From the NCBI RefSeq assembly GCF_004798865.1, contig NW_025335587.1, positions 2,068,542-2,132,541 of the forward strand: a DNA stretch of 64,000 nucleotides, given 5' to 3'. Below the pieces are notes generated by a model. That model did not search any database, had not been told where the DNA came from, and saw nothing but the letters and a program-made list of their open reading frames with translations. This document shows positions 12,021 through 24,358 of this stretch, piece after piece. The position numbers and the translations under genes were made by a program. Numbering within the stretch: the stretch's first letter is position 1; every line of letters begins with the position of its first letter. This DNA comes from Varanus komodoensis (lineage: Eukaryota > Chordata > Lepidosauria > Squamata > Varanidae).

Positions 12021-12246
12021 AACCAGTGCAGTGTAGCGGTTAGAGTGTTGCACTACACCTGGAGAGAGCTAGCTTGTAGTTCCCACCCAGCCATGCAGCT
12101 CACTGAATTACTTTTAGCCAGCCATGGACTTTCAGCCTAACCTATCACACAGAGTTCTGAGGATACAATGGAAAGGAGGAGAAGGATTAAGTAAGCCACT
12201 TTGAGCTACCTGCAGGAGAAAGGGTAATACATAAAAATAAAATAAT
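12021..12246 (+). mobile_element. tRNA-derived CORE/MIR-like SINE
   Basis: The head AACCAGTGCAGTGTAGCGG, a body with CCAGCCATGCAGCTCACTGA, and GTAAGCCACTTTGAGC before an ATAAAAATAAAATAAT tail match the other SINEs here. It is complete in layout but more diverged in the middle. Confidence 0.85.
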
Positions 12247-13059
12247 ATACAATATATAGTTATAATGGCTAGCGGTCATTAAGCTTCATCCTCCATGACA
12301 AGTTTTTTGCAAGCAAGTTCCATAGAATTCAGTAAAACTGCTGAGTAAAAATACTGGTATGTTTGCACTGTAAATGTCTGGGGAAACCTAGAATAGATTT
12401 TATGTTCCAGTCAGATAAGTAGAAAAAGTCAACAACCTATCTTTATGAATTGCCATTTTTTTTCTTCACGTGATACATTACATTTCCACTTGTGGCTGAA
12501 TGTATTAACCCTGGAACAGTAGAAACTTATGTAGAAACATATGTATAACCTTTTACTGGATAGTTCATTAATATGCACATATGTAAGAGATATTTCTCAT
12601 CTAACATAAGAGGTCTTTCCCTTCTATTTGCCGGGATTGCCCATTTGTTCATCTGAATTCTCAAATCAAATCACAAACATTTTTACACTGAAGTGCTCGA
12701 TGACCTCTAGAATACTTGGAAAATGCTATCTCACCATGGAGTTCTTGTTTTGTATGTGTACATCTTACCTATGATGTTTGAGAAGAGCCAGAATTTATGA
12801 ACTCCCCACAATGCTGATGGATAGATTTGGAAATTATTCCAATGTAAATTGATGCTGATGCTTTTGGACTGGAGGTTGATGGGTGACCAGAAATATAAGG
12901 ACAGGGGCAATTCAGCTTACTGATCTTTCCCCAAATTTATATTTGAACGATGCAAGGGCCTTAGAGTCTACAGTGAAAATTCCCAGCATTATCTAGCTTC
13001 TTTGGAATCAAAATTCTGTTGCAGCACCTAAAGGAAGGGACTGAAACCTGATGCATGCT
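12247..13059. other. Unassigned DNA, no gene seen
   Basis: No gene or firm repeat assignment. The last 150 bases could be the decayed upstream part of the L2 fragment that starts near 13060. Confidence 0.45.
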
Positions 13060-13174
13060 GTGAGGAAATCCTACAAACCTCTTCAACTTTCAGTGGCATT
13101 TGATATCACTGACCATGGTAACTTATTCTGTTTAGGCTATCCAGGCTAAGGATTTGGAGCAGTGTACTTCAGTG
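13060..13174 (+). mobile_element. L2-type reverse transcriptase fragment, target of a BovB insertion
   Basis: Translation near 13085-13170 gives LQLSVAFDITDHGNLFCLGY, matching the L2 block LLDLSAAFDTIDHGILLDRL, which holds one of the catalytic aspartates of the RT. The similarity stops at the BovB junction. I do not see a clear continuation on the far side of the BovB. Confidence 0.6.
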
Positions 13175-13228
13175 TTCCTCAGCTATTTGTAAAGGCTGTC
13201 TGAGGAAGCTTTACAAATAGCTGAGGAA
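13175..13228. repeat. 20-bp perfect inverted repeat at the BovB 5' junction
   Basis: TTCCTCAGCTATTTGTAAAG (13175-13194) is the exact complement of 13209-13228, with a 14-base spacer. The right arm is ordinary BovB coding sequence (ALQIAEERREAK), so the left arm is an inverted copy of it lying between the L2 target and the BovB. Confidence 0.9.
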
Positions 13229-15089
13229 AGAAGGGAAGCGAAAGGCAAGGGAGAAAGAGAAAGATACAAACAATTGAATGCAGAATTCCAGAGAATAGCT
13301 AGAAGAGATAAGAATGCCTTCTTAAATGAACAGTGCAAAGAAATAGAAGAAAACAATAGAATAGGGAGGACCAGAGATCTCTTCAAGAAAATTGGAGATA
13401 TGAAGGGAATGTTTCATGCAAAGATGGGCATGATAAGGGACCAAAATGGCAGGGACCAAACAGAGGCAGAGGAGATTAAGAAGAGATGGCAAGATTACAC
13501 AGAGGAACTATACAAGAAAGAGCTTAACGTCCCTGATAAACACGATGGGGTGGTCACTGACCTCGAGCCAGACATCCTGGAATGTGGTCAAACGGTCCTT
13601 AGGAAGTCTGAGCAACAACAAAGCTAGTAGAGGCGACAGTATTCCAGCTGAGCTATTCAAAATTTTAAAAGTTGATGCAGTAAAAGTGCTACACTCACTA
13701 TGCCAGCAAACTTGGAAAACTCAACAGTGGCCACAGGATTGGAAAAGGTCAGTTTACGTTCCAATTCCAAAGAAGGGCAGTGCCAAAGAATGTTCAAACT
13801 ACCACACCACTGCACTCATTTCACATGCTGGCAAAGTTATGCTCAGAATCCTACAAGCTAGGCTCCAGCAGTATGTGGACCAAGAACTACCAGAAGTACA
13901 GGCAGGATTTCAAAGAGGCAGAGGAACTAGAGATCAAATTGCCAACATATGCTGGATCATGGGGAAAGCTAGGGAGTTCCAGAAAAACATCTATTTCTGC
14001 TTCACTGACTATGCTAAAGCCTTTGACTGTGTGGATCACAACCAATTGTGGCAAGTTCTTAAAGAGATGGGAGTACCAGACCATCTTATTTGTCTCTTGA
14101 GAAATCTATATGTGGGTCAAGAAGCAACAGTGAGAACTGGACACGGAACCACTGATTGGTTCAAAATTGAGAAAGGAGTTCGGCAAGGCTGTATACTGTC
14201 ACCCTGCCTATTTAACTTATATGCAGAGCACATCATGAGAAAGGCAGGGCTAGATGAATCACCAGTTGGAATTAAGATTGCTGGGAGAAATATCAACAAC
14301 CTCAGTTATGCAGATGATACCATTCTAATGGTAGAAAGTGAAGAGGAACTAAAGAGCCTCTTGATCTGGGTGAAGGAGGAGAGCACAAAAGTTAGCTTGA
14401 AACTCAACATTAAGAAAACTAAGATCATGGCATCAGCTCCTCTCACTTCCTGGCAAATAGATGGGGAAGAAATGGAGGCAGTGACAGATTTTATTTTCCT
14501 GGGCTCCAAGATCACCGCAGATGGGGACTGCAGCCAAGAAATTAAAAGATGCTTGCTCCTGGGGAGGAAAGCTATGGCAAATCTAGACAGCATACTAAAA
14601 AGCAGAGACATCACGCTGCCAACAAAAGTGCATATAGTCAAGGCTCTGGTTTTCCCAGTTGCAATGTATGGCTGTGAAAGTTGGACCATAAGGAAGGCTG
14701 AGCGCCAAAGGATTGAGGCCTTTGAATTGTGGTGCTGGAGGAGACTCCTGCGAGTCCCTTGGACTGCAAGGCGATCAAACCAGTCAGTCCTAGAGGAGGT
14801 CAACCCTGACTGCTCTTTAGAAGGCCAGATCCTGAAGATGAAACTCAAATACTTTGGCCACCTAATAAGAAGGAAGGACTCCCTGGAGAAGAGCCTAATG
14901 CAGGAAACAATTGACGGAAAAAGAAGAAGGGGACGGCAGAGGATGAGGTGGCTAGATGGAGTCACTGAGGCAGTTGGTGTGAACTTAGGTGGACCACAGG
15001 AGATAGTGGAGGACAGGAAGGCCTGGAAGAGTGTTGTCCGTGGGGTCACGATGGGTCGGACATGACTTTGCAACTAAAAACAACAACAG
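13209..15089 (+). mobile_element. RTE/BovB LINE, 5'-truncated, 3' end complete
   Basis: This holds the reverse transcriptase half of the single BovB ORF plus the short 3' end. After the stop near 15063 the DNA runs through a short segment with CAACTAAAAACAACAACAG, the ACAAC-type tail of BovB. The endonuclease half is missing because of 5' truncation, as usual for target-primed insertions. Matching 3' ends at 22635, 26798 and 55405 all lie on the same strand. It is the longest and least decayed element in the window. BovB is well known for horizontal spread among squamates, ruminants and others. Confidence 0.93.
13274..15065 (+). pseudogene. BovB reverse transcriptase, nearly open
   Basis: Frame one (13274-13627) holds NAEFQRIARRDKNAF and YTEELYKKELNV. 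Frame two (about 13586-15065) is open for about 490 codons. Between them, near 13585, the sequence is about two bases short relative to the family pattern, so the frame changes once at the start of the RT. The downstream frame shows NYHTTALISHAGKVML, VQAGFQRGRGTRDQI, FTDYAKAFDCVDHNQLWQ (first catalytic Asp), VRQGCILSPCLFNLY, the YADD active site at 14307-14318, the FLGSKITADGDCSQEIKRCL thumb-type block, YGCESWTIRKAE and FELWCWRRLLRVPWTARRSN, and near the end RRRGRQRMRWLDGVTEAVG. The enzyme would reverse-transcribe the element's RNA at a nicked target. It lacks the endonuclease and cannot act alone. Confidence 0.9.
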
Positions 15090-15534
15090 TTAAACCAGCT
15101 TCCAACATTACAGAATCAGCAAAGATGACTCAAAGTATATAAGCTGACTCCTATTTATATAATATCACACTGTCTTACCAGCTAAAGCAGTAACTACTAT
15201 CGAGGGAACTGAAAAAAGCCTACATGCCCATAGCTGTCAATCAGTAACAATAAATGGAAAGTATACAATTGAAGGGAAATGGAAACATTCGCTTTAGGTG
15301 TTTACTTGTTGCACCAAAGGTGAGGATACTGTTTAGAGAGTATTAAAAATATAATAATGGAAAAAGTAATAGCTACAGCAATTTCAGTGATGGATTCATT
15401 TTAATAAACTAGTTTTGTGGCGTACTCAATTTTCTCCTCTTCAGGAAACATACCAGAGTGGCATAATTTTTCTTGAGAATGGGGTAATATGAGAAGGACA
15501 ACCATATTAATAATTAATGGTACAGTATATGACT

Positions 15535-16283
15535 TACCAGATGATATCATATCATTCGCAGAAAGCAGAAATGAATTCCAACAACTCCTGATAAAAGTGG
15601 AAGAAGAAAGTGCAAAGCATGATTGCAGCTAAATATAAAGAAAACAAAAATCATGCTGATAGAAGATTTATACAACTTTAATATCAAGAATGAAGAAATT
15701 GAAATTGTGAAAGATGTTGCATACCTTGGCTCAATCATCAATTCAAAGGGAAGAAGACTTGGAAATCAGAATACTTGGAAGAGCAACAATGAAGGAATTA
15801 GAAAAGATCCTCAAGTGTTTCACTGGGAACCAAGGCAAGATTATCCATACTATTGTGTTCCTTATCACCACGTATGGTGGGTGTGAAAGCTGGACAAGAA
15901 GAAAGCTGGCAGGAAGAATACTGATATTTGAAACATGGTGCTGAAGGAGAGCTTTGTGAATACCCTGCAGTGACAGAAAGAAGGGTCAAGTCAAGCCAAT
16001 TTTTCCCTGGAATCAAAAATGACAAAACTGAAACTGTTGAATTTTGGGCATATCATAAGAAGGAAAGATCCCCTGGAGAGGACAATCTTGCTAGGGAATG
16101 TTATAGGTAGAAGAAGAAAAGGAAGACCAACTATGAGATGCGTTGACTCCTTAAAGAAAGCCACTGCCTTGATTTTACAAGACCTGCTCAGGTTTTCAGG
16201 GACAAGACATTTTGGAGGGGATTCATTCATTGGGTCACCGTAAGTTGAAGGTGACTTGACAACACACAACAACAAATCATAAT
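15535..16283 (+). mobile_element. Older RTE-type LINE, RT C-terminus to 3' end
   Basis: Translation gives LNIKKTKIMLIEDLYNFNI and DVAYLGSIINSKGRR, then HTIVFLITTYGGCESWTRRK, FETWC, KLLNFGHIIRRKDPLERTIL and GRRRKGRPTMRCVDSLKKAT, in the same order as the BovB C-terminal half but with different residues. Several frame changes break it. It ends with GACTTGACAACACACAACAAC, an RTE-type tail. It is a different and older RTE family than the BovB immediately upstream, perhaps an RTE-1-like lineage. A 445-base unassigned stretch separates the two. Confidence 0.85.
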
Positions 16284-19200
16284 AGGCAAGTTGGTCTGCA
16301 TATACTGATTAGATTGTACAAACCATTTTGCCATGCTCACATATCAATGGCAAGCAATGGAAAAAGAAAATACAAGTTGCAGTTATGTACACTGCCATTT
16401 AGTAAGCAGTTCCAACATGTATTCACATGGAATTCTGATTTTATTACAGAGTAAACTCCACAAAAGGGTGACATTAACTCATGTCCATTGCATTAATGAA
16501 TGCCTCCTACAAAACTGATGTCTCTTCCCATTCCGTCCAGGATAAAAGGAAGCACACTCACAATTCTTACAATGGCTAAGGGATTACAGGGTCATGGAAT
16601 CTACTAAATCAACACCTTTTATTGCATATATGTCTGTCTTGAAAATAACTTAAACATATAATTTCACCACAGCCATAGCAAATATATGTTGTTCAAATAT
16701 ACTGGAGAAGTGTAATACATTATATCAATAAACTAGGCTGAGACTTTTTCAAAGCAAAATATCAATCAGTCTTTTATGTAAATACTGTACTAGTGAAGTG
16801 GACTGATTCAATGCAGAATGTGCTACCAATGGACTAACATTTTCCATTTGTGCTACTTATCACATGATGGATACACACATCTTGTGTTTTTTCTCCTCTC
16901 CACCCCCCCAATTCTCAAACAGAGGACTCAACAGGAGGTGGATGTTAATAAGTAAAAGCATTAGTCTCTTTATAACACAGCTCTGCAAAGCTTTGCTTTT
17001 GTCCTGTTAATAAATGGGAAACCAGAAATTACCAGTAATTTCACTTGGAGCACAAAGGAAAGTGATTGTGGGAAATATCACACACAGTGCTCTGAATAAT
17101 TATAGCACATAACTGACTGAGGTTTTAAATCAAGGGTACTTATCTTAATTGAACATCTGGAATGTTTTATTTATACAAAGAAAAGGTGTATGAAAAAATA
17201 ACTGATCCAAAGCATGAGGAATATAGTACTTTGTTCTGGAAGACACTCATGTGAATTCCTCCTTTTCTTCTGACAGCATAGTGGGCAGTACTTTAAAGCA
17301 GTATATGTACCTTTGTGGTCAAAAAAGCTCTTTCTGATCTAAAACCGCAACAGAGCCAAGGATTTTAATTCCCAGAGGAGAAACATTATAATACTACAAT
17401 GTTTTCATTATTTTCATATACAGGCTGAATATGGTGGTACCTTTGCTTCTGTATATTAAGCCACACAATTCCCATTTCTTTTAGTGCATCTACTTTTGAG
17501 CTAGACTTTAAAAATACATAACACATACTCTGAGAACAGAATCCCACCAGAAAGGTTCACACAGGACAAATCTGATTCAATTATACTCTGAGAAATGAAA
17601 TAAAAATGGTTAATTCCATTCCTCTTGCCAGAACTTCCTTTTGTAATTGCAAAAATAAAGAACACATGTGACAACATCACACCAGAACTGTTAACAGAAT
17701 AAATTGCAGATTATTTCAAATGTGCATTTAGAAAAACTTCTCTGCTTGGAATTTTGAAAAGAAAGCAGGATTCCTAACAACCTACACTTAAGAGCTACCA
17801 ATTCATACAAGAGAGGCTTCAGGCAGCTTCTCTATTGGTACCTTATATCCTCAAGACTGGAAAAGGAGGTTACTAGTCCGTTATACCTATCCTTCATTAA
17901 ATTATGGCAATCTTTTGAAAGAAAAAGATTTTGAAATTCTTAGTTCTATTTATGAACTATTATAAGACAATTTATTTGCATAAAAGTTCTGTAAAATATA
18001 TGAAATTTGCATTGGACATATGTTTCACAATAAATTATTTAGTTTAAAGATACCAGTAACAAAGACAATATGGAGCAACACCATGTTGATGCTGTTTAGC
18101 AGATAAGGGGTACATAAATGGCAATGAAAACATAATAAATGAAATAAGAATGCACTCCATTGTGATTTTTAAAGAAAAAACTACAAACAATTAATCAAAA
18201 ACTGCATGCATAATTAGTTTAACAAGGAAGGTATTTAAACACTGATTAACCTTTATGGTAATAAAAAAAACTATATTGGCAGTGAGACAATCATATGAAT
18301 AAAACATGTCAGAGCAAATATAGGTCTGGAATGAGCCATGGTGATTTCTTGTCCTTTTATTGGCCTGTCATGTTGTCTGGACCCAGTCATGGGATTTCTA
18401 TATAGTATCTTTAGTTTTTCCAAACCATGGAAGGATCAATGGTCTCTTCTAATGTTTCCATGCTTCACTGCAGCTTCTCTGGTTATCCAGATCCAGGATC
18501 TCCATCTTACCACTGTTGCTATGGAAACACTATAGAGTCCCATAGAAGGAGAAGCCATGGAAATGGCTACTCAGCCATCTGTTCTTCACTACCCTCAGCT
18601 CTCTAGCAACACATGCATCATCACTCATTTTATTCCTATTAGCCAAGTGTGTTGGCCTGGCCATGGACTACAGGTTTGTGAGTTCCCACGGAAATGATAA
18701 GCTAGAAACATTGTGTGCATCCTACAAGTTAGCTAGCTTTCAAATAATTTAGCAGCAAGTCCAGAATGGACTAAGCAGAGTGTGAAGAAGCTATGTTGCC
18801 CAGAGAAGCATGTGATCTTTTGTTTGGTAAGTTTGGACAAAAATCCACATACCATGGGAACAAGACAGGGTTGTGGCTGTGATGTGTGAACCAAGTCATT
18901 ACCTTGTTCTGTGATTCACATTTGGTTTTGACTTTCTAAGCGCAGGTGCAAAAAGGAAGAACTGGATAGGAATACAAGAAATGTGAACAGCTCTCTTCAA
19001 CCTCATAACCTGATATGCTGTCTAATGACCATGTGCTCATGTAAATGGGAGCTGAGTACACAGAGCTCTATAGACTTCTACTGGATCGTTCCATATGTGG
19101 ACACTCTGCCTTTGCTGCAAGTAGTGTGCGCTCACTATTACTTCCAACCAGGAAAAGGGGAAATACTTATAGCATCTTCCATTTATCAGAGCATGCTGTC

Positions 19201-22157
19201 TCAGAATTTATACAAAACTCTTTTACCACTGTCAGGACACAGGCTAAAGAATGTAGTGCACTTTCCATAGTGTTGAAAACATGGTTTTGTGTCTCACACA
19301 CATGCAATTGCAGGAGAAATAGGAGTTGGGAAGATATGTTAGGCAGGGAAATGGCCCTTTAAAAGAATTACTCCCCTACATACACACACACACACACACA
19401 CACACACCCCTTCATTAGCTATGCATAGGTGTGAAGAGAGGAGGTTAAAGAAGAAGGGAGATCCTCCTCCCCTTCACAAATATCATGGAGAAGAGGGTTA
19501 AAAGGGGAGGATCTACTACTATTTGCTGCCATCCTTCCCCCTCCCATGGGGTAAAGCCCACAGAACCAGCACCACCATTCCCTTTGACCTCCCCACAAAT
19601 TCCCAAAAGCAAGTGTAGGCTTTCTCCCACACTTTCTTTCCCAAGAGTAAGTACTATTGAAATCAATGTGACCAACTACTGAGTAATGCCACTGAAGATC
19701 ATGTGATTTAAGTAGCCGTGTATAGCCTGGGTGCTTTTAGTTAATTGTGCCTTCATCCAAAGGACAAAGGAGTCATTCGAAGACATTCTAAGATGTATTT
19801 TTTCAAAGGACAAGGGAGGAGAAGGAAAGAGGACACAGTATTGTATTTACTCTCCAGTTCACTGGGCACCAAAGTTATGAAAAAAATGAAAGGGATGAAT
19901 ACTTCCACAAAACACTATTGGTCAGAAGAAATCTTGGATATAATGGCAGAAAAATCATGAGAAGGTCAGGTTGAGGTGAGCATCATGTGACATGCCAGTG
20001 AGTTAGGCATTACAGTGCCAGTAAAACTGCATAATGCAGATTACCCCCAAATAAAGGTTGTGGCTATAAATTCAGCCTCAGATATGGATCACCCAGTTTT
20101 ACAATCACCAGGGAAGCTGTGATAGTTTCTTTTCCATGCCCCCATATACACCACAAGATATGCCGCACATTATCCTTACGGTATGCAGGTTCCTGTGTCA
20201 CCTGAACCCACCAAGGTTACACAATGACAGTACCTTCAAAACAATCCTAGAAAATCCTGTCACACATCTCACCAGATTTATGCGATTTCCCAATCCATGC
20301 ACTAGAAAGATAACTAGGCACATCACATTGCATGTGCAAGGACGAAGAAGACAAACCACCATGGCTTCTTTTTCCCAGTCATCATGCAAATATTGTCCAT
20401 TTATATTTTCCTGTAGAATGTTCCACTGAACCTCACTAGCTCCTTACATAAATATTAAGTCAATAAACTGATTCACTTCAATTTGTTGAAACATCATTGG
20501 AATATTTGCAGCCAACAATTTCCACTTCCTGAAGCCCTACAAGTCCAACAATTGTCTGATAATTTAGAAAGCACCTTCTTCCAAATGAATGTTAAACTCC
20601 TACTAAGGAACATAGCCGGGATGAATTAATTGAATCTATGGTGAAAACATACTTGAATGATATTGTTTAAGTAACAGTATCCATGAGGAAGCCATGGCTT
20701 CCTCAACACTAACAGACAAAGAAAAGGAATATAGTCAACTAATGACAGCTCCTAAAGTCTCTCTCTCTTATAAAAACACCAGGGTGGTTCTCCAGCATTT
20801 AAAAGAAATCAAAGCCAGAACTCCATACCATGGACTCCACAGATTCCCATCCAATCGCACATATATCCACTTTTTACAGCAAGTTTAGCTCATGTTTCCC
20901 AATGCTAACCCTATGGCTCAAAAAGGCTGACTAACCCTTACGTTTAAGATTTTATTTTAAAGAATTTACCTTTTGCAATAGTGTACCTATAGGATGATAT
21001 ATGCTCAACAAGCTAAAAAGCTACATCTTCTAGATGGGTATGGGGTTCTTTAGGTAGTGTTGTCTTACATTGCAGTGCAGTGCAAATAACATTTAATCTA
21101 TTTTTGCAGCAACTAACCATGCAGGCAAGCGCTTAGAATTGCTCCAGCTGTCACTAGCAGTTAATAGAGATGGAGACTGGAGATGTTAAGCACAAAGCAG
21201 AAATAATTGAGTATTTCCCCCCTAAATGAAGTGCAGGGGATGATGGAAAAGCTGGGAAGAAGCACCAGCCTGAGGCAACACTAAGTGTCAACAAGACAGG
21301 AGAACATCCTTGATACAGCTGCAGCCAGATCCTTTGACTAATCACTCAACAGCCCCATGTCATAAACAATTTGCTGCCACTGGGAAGGGGTGGGGATGAT
21401 ATAAAAGTGCTTATTTGCTATTTTCTATGTTCTCTAGCTATATGGTAAGGAAGTGGGACTTCAACAAATGAACTGTGCATATTTTCAAGACAAAGATTTT
21501 ATCATTGATAACTGCTGGTTTTCATTTTGATTTTATTACTTCATATATTTTGACATTTTCAAAAATACATGTGCTAAGGCAATACTGTCAGTAAGGAACA
21601 GAAAGAAGGAATATGAAGGTAATGAGTAGGGAAGTAAGACCTTAACAGGTAAAAAAAGGTTTTAGTTCAGCAACTTTGGTCAAGGGCACATTATGAAACT
21701 CTTTTTTCTGAAAATAATACACAAAACATTTTTTTAAATAAGAACTCCACACACAGAGAGAGCCAGATCCATGTTTACTCAGAAGTAATTTATTTCTGTA
21801 TTGCTCTCAAATAATTATGGAGGTAAAATATACAGCTCAAATGAATGAAAAAAGTATGGATGGTAGTGTAGCATTTTAGAATGCAATCCTACAGCTTCTA
21901 GATGCCGCCTAGATGGACATAGAGAAGGTTGAAGCCACAGCACCAAGGCTGAAACTGGGGCTTCACATTTGTAGTGTCCTTCTTTCACCAGAGCCAGCAC
22001 AACTGTTTCCTCTTCCACCTGTAGTTCCTCTTCCACATGTGATTTTGGAGTTAGTGCAGGGGTGTTTGTTCTGGGGTATGGTGAGGGGATCATGAAACAG
22101 GAATAAACCTTGTAGTGCCTCAGCCTGTCTTCCTCACAAGCAGGGGTAAAATGCCAT
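16284..22157. other. Unassigned DNA with one CA microsatellite, no gene seen
   Basis: About 5.9 kb with no recognised element or coding signature. Open frames such as 18983-19270 and 20136-20429 have no recognisable domain and no splice context I could support. The 3' flank of the RTE copy grades into it. This is one of the longest repeat-poor stretches and the best place to test for conserved noncoding elements. Confidence 0.45.
19379..19408. repeat. (CA)n microsatellite
   Basis: About 15 uninterrupted CA units. Confidence 0.95.
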
Positions 22158-22435
22158 ATACATAAAAACATAGAAACAGAGCGAGTCAGAAGGGGCTCCC
22201 GGGCCATCTAGTCTGACCTCTGGCAGCAGCCGGCTCCGCTCACAACATGCCCACCATGTGCATGTCCAGCCTAATCTTTGAGCACCCTCACCGATGGGGC
22301 CCCAATGACCTCTTGTGGAAGCTTATTCCACACCCTCAGGGTCCTAACTGTCAGGAAGTGCTTCCTGGCATCCAAATAGAACCTTGGTTCCCTGAGCTTT
22401 GCTCTGTTGGAGTGCGTCCAAAGTATATACATACT
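22158..22435 (-). mobile_element. CR1-type LINE 3' end, antisense
   Basis: It begins AAACATAGAAACAGAGCGAG and then GGCCATCTAGTCTGACCTC, followed by CTTGTGGAAGCTTATTCCAC and CAGGAAGTGCTTCCTGGCAT. This is the standard reverse-oriented end of amniote CR1 elements (family phrase CATCTAGTCCAACCCC, then failure-to-seal phrases near the RT C-terminus). The first 55 bases recur at 62771. No intact frame remains. Confidence 0.75.
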
Positions 22436-22634
22436 TTGCTGGGCAGGAGAAATGCAGAAGAAATCCTTGGATCTGCACTGCTGTCTTCTGCTGGAAACCT
22501 AGATCCTCTTTGTTCAGAGAGATTTGGGCAGCCACAGTGGTTGCCTTCCTTAATATGTTTATGGCTGTTTACTGACTTGGTAATTATGAAAATTTGTGGT
22601 ACGATTTGCAGGAATTAGTGTGAGCTACCAAAGA

Positions 22635-22973
22635 CTCCTGCAAGTCCCTTGGACTGCAAGGCAATCAAACCGGTCAGTCCTAGAGGAGATCAACCCTGAC
22701 TGCTCTTTAGAAGGCCAGATACTGAAGATGAAACTCAAATACTTTGGCCACCTAATGAGATGGAAGGACTCCCTGGGGAAGAGCCTAATGCAGGGAACAA
22801 TTGACGGAAAAAGAAGAAGGGGACGGCAGAGAATGAGGTGGCTAGATGGAGTCACCGAAGCAGTTGATGTGAGCTTAAGTGGACTCCGGGAGATGGTGGA
22901 GGACAGGAAGGCCTGGAGGAATGTTGTCCATGGGGTCGCAATGGGTCGGACATGACTTCGCGACTAACAACAA
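22635..22973 (+). mobile_element. RTE/BovB LINE 3' fragment
   Basis: The coding part retains VPWTARQSNRSVLEEINPDC, LKMKLKYFGHLMRWKDSLG, GKRRRGRQRMRWLDGVTEAV and the terminal block, then the tail GACTAACAACAA. The 7-bp CCAAAGA at 22628-22634 and 22974-22980 may be the target-site duplication. It is close in sequence to the BovB at 13209, so insertion was probably recent relative to the L2s here. Confidence 0.9.
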
Positions 22974-22980
22974 CCAAAGA

Positions 22981-24092
22981 TTTGCTGAATTAGTAACTGA
23001 AGAGATAATATGTATTGAAGTTGAACTATAGGTTCAAACCCCAACATTTCTGCATTCCTAAGGCAAAATTTAGATAACATCTAGAGCAGGACAAAAAGCT
23101 ACTTCATTTGATTTATATTTTAGATCCTAATGATGTCATTAAGAAGCATGAGCAAGATTTTCTAAAAGCAGATCTTATGAGATGAGTCTAAAAATACTTG
23201 CAACATTTATGATAAGTGTAACTCTACAATATGAACCATAGTTCCCAGATAATAAGTCTCAACACTATTATGAGAAGAAAGCAATGTAGTGCTTTCTAGG
23301 TCGTAGACTGGACTACAACTATCATGATCTCAAGCCATTAAATATGCCAACTGGTATTTGTACAAAGCAAGGGCACCAGGTTGCCTAATCTAGCTTTAAA
23401 TGGTCCATATTCATTCATTCTTCATAATGTGGGTGGATGTGGAGCCACAGGAAACCACGGTGGAGCATTAGTATAATTTCCTAGCATTACCAAGATAAAT
23501 TCTCCATGCTAGCATTCTAAGGTATCTATAGGCTGAAAATAGATCATATATATGATATAGGTTCAGCAGTTCAGTTGTCAGGATATACTTTCTGAACCTT
23601 TGAAAGATTCTGTTATCCAGAAATACACTTTTAAAAATTTACATTTCACAAGTGCTGCTTTTCTTCTGTTCTACATTTAACTGCAACAGAATTTCTAGCA
23701 AGAAATTATTCCGCTTATTTTCTTCTTTCATCTAATTAATAGCCGGAGGTAAAAGGAATTCTGAAAATGCTATAAGAAAGCTTGGAAACAGCTTGGACCT
23801 AGGGGTATTACATACTAGTCCTCTGTTGTTGCCAGACACATGCCATCAACATTCCTTCTACCTCTGAGGGATGAGGAAAACTGGTGTAGTTCAAGTTCAA
23901 GGAGAACTGACAACGGTAATCATTTCAAGAAGTTTTTAACAAGAAGTTTTCCAGATTCTTACTTCTTCAACAAAGGCTTCTAAGCAATGAGAAAAACATC
24001 TGATTTTGGTCAGAAATCCTGGGAACTACATGTACCAGAATTCCTTGTGGTAGTGTGCAAAATTTCACAAATACATTTGAGAAAGGGGAGAT
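22981..24092. other. Unassigned DNA, no gene seen
   Basis: No coding signature. Short phrases such as GGACTACAACTATCATGAT near 23312 and GGAACTACATGTACCAGAA near 24021 resemble internal pieces of hAT-type elements, but they are too short to assign. Confidence 0.4.
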
Positions 24093-24358
24093 GGGAACCA
24101 GTGTAGTGTGGTGATTAGAGTGTTGGACTAGGGACCTGGAAGATCCATAATCTAGTCCTCACTTGTCCATGAAGTTCTCTGAGTGACTTTTTGTCAGTCA
24201 CTCCCTTGCAACCTAATCTACTTCACAGGTTGTTGTTATGAGAAAAGATAAGCTGATAAAATGTTATGAGAAAAGATAAGCTGTCTCTCAAGTTCCACAT
24301 ACAAGGAAAAAAGCAGGATATAAATCTGAGGTAGTAATAATAACAAGAATAATAATTT
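24093..24358 (+). mobile_element. tRNA-derived CORE/MIR-like SINE with internal duplication
   Basis: The head GGGAACCAGTGTAGTGTGG, the body phrase GAGTGACTTTTTGTCAGTCA, AAGCAGGATATAAATCTGAG and a TAATAATAA tail mark a complete unit. A tandem repeat (24235-24283) sits between body and tail, and the copy is about 28 bases longer as a result. Confidence 0.85.
24235..24283. repeat. 28-bp tandem duplication inside a SINE
   Basis: The 21 bases at 24235-24255 recur exactly at 24263-24283, period 28. The other SINE copies here do not show it. Confidence 0.9.

Noticed and set aside
12021-12110. tRNA gene
   Set aside because: The tRNA-like head is part of a SINE with a body and tail, and a complete cloverleaf is not supported.
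14306-15073. 255-codon open frame on the minus strand
   Set aside because: It is the shadow of the BovB reverse transcriptase frame; the same shadow recurs opposite every BovB copy here.
18983-19362. Overlapping open frames of 95 and 105 codons
   Set aside because: No recognisable domain, no splice context I could support, and two frames open at once.
22247-22618. 123-codon open frame
   Set aside because: It runs over a reverse-oriented CR1 3' end, so it is unlikely to encode a host protein.
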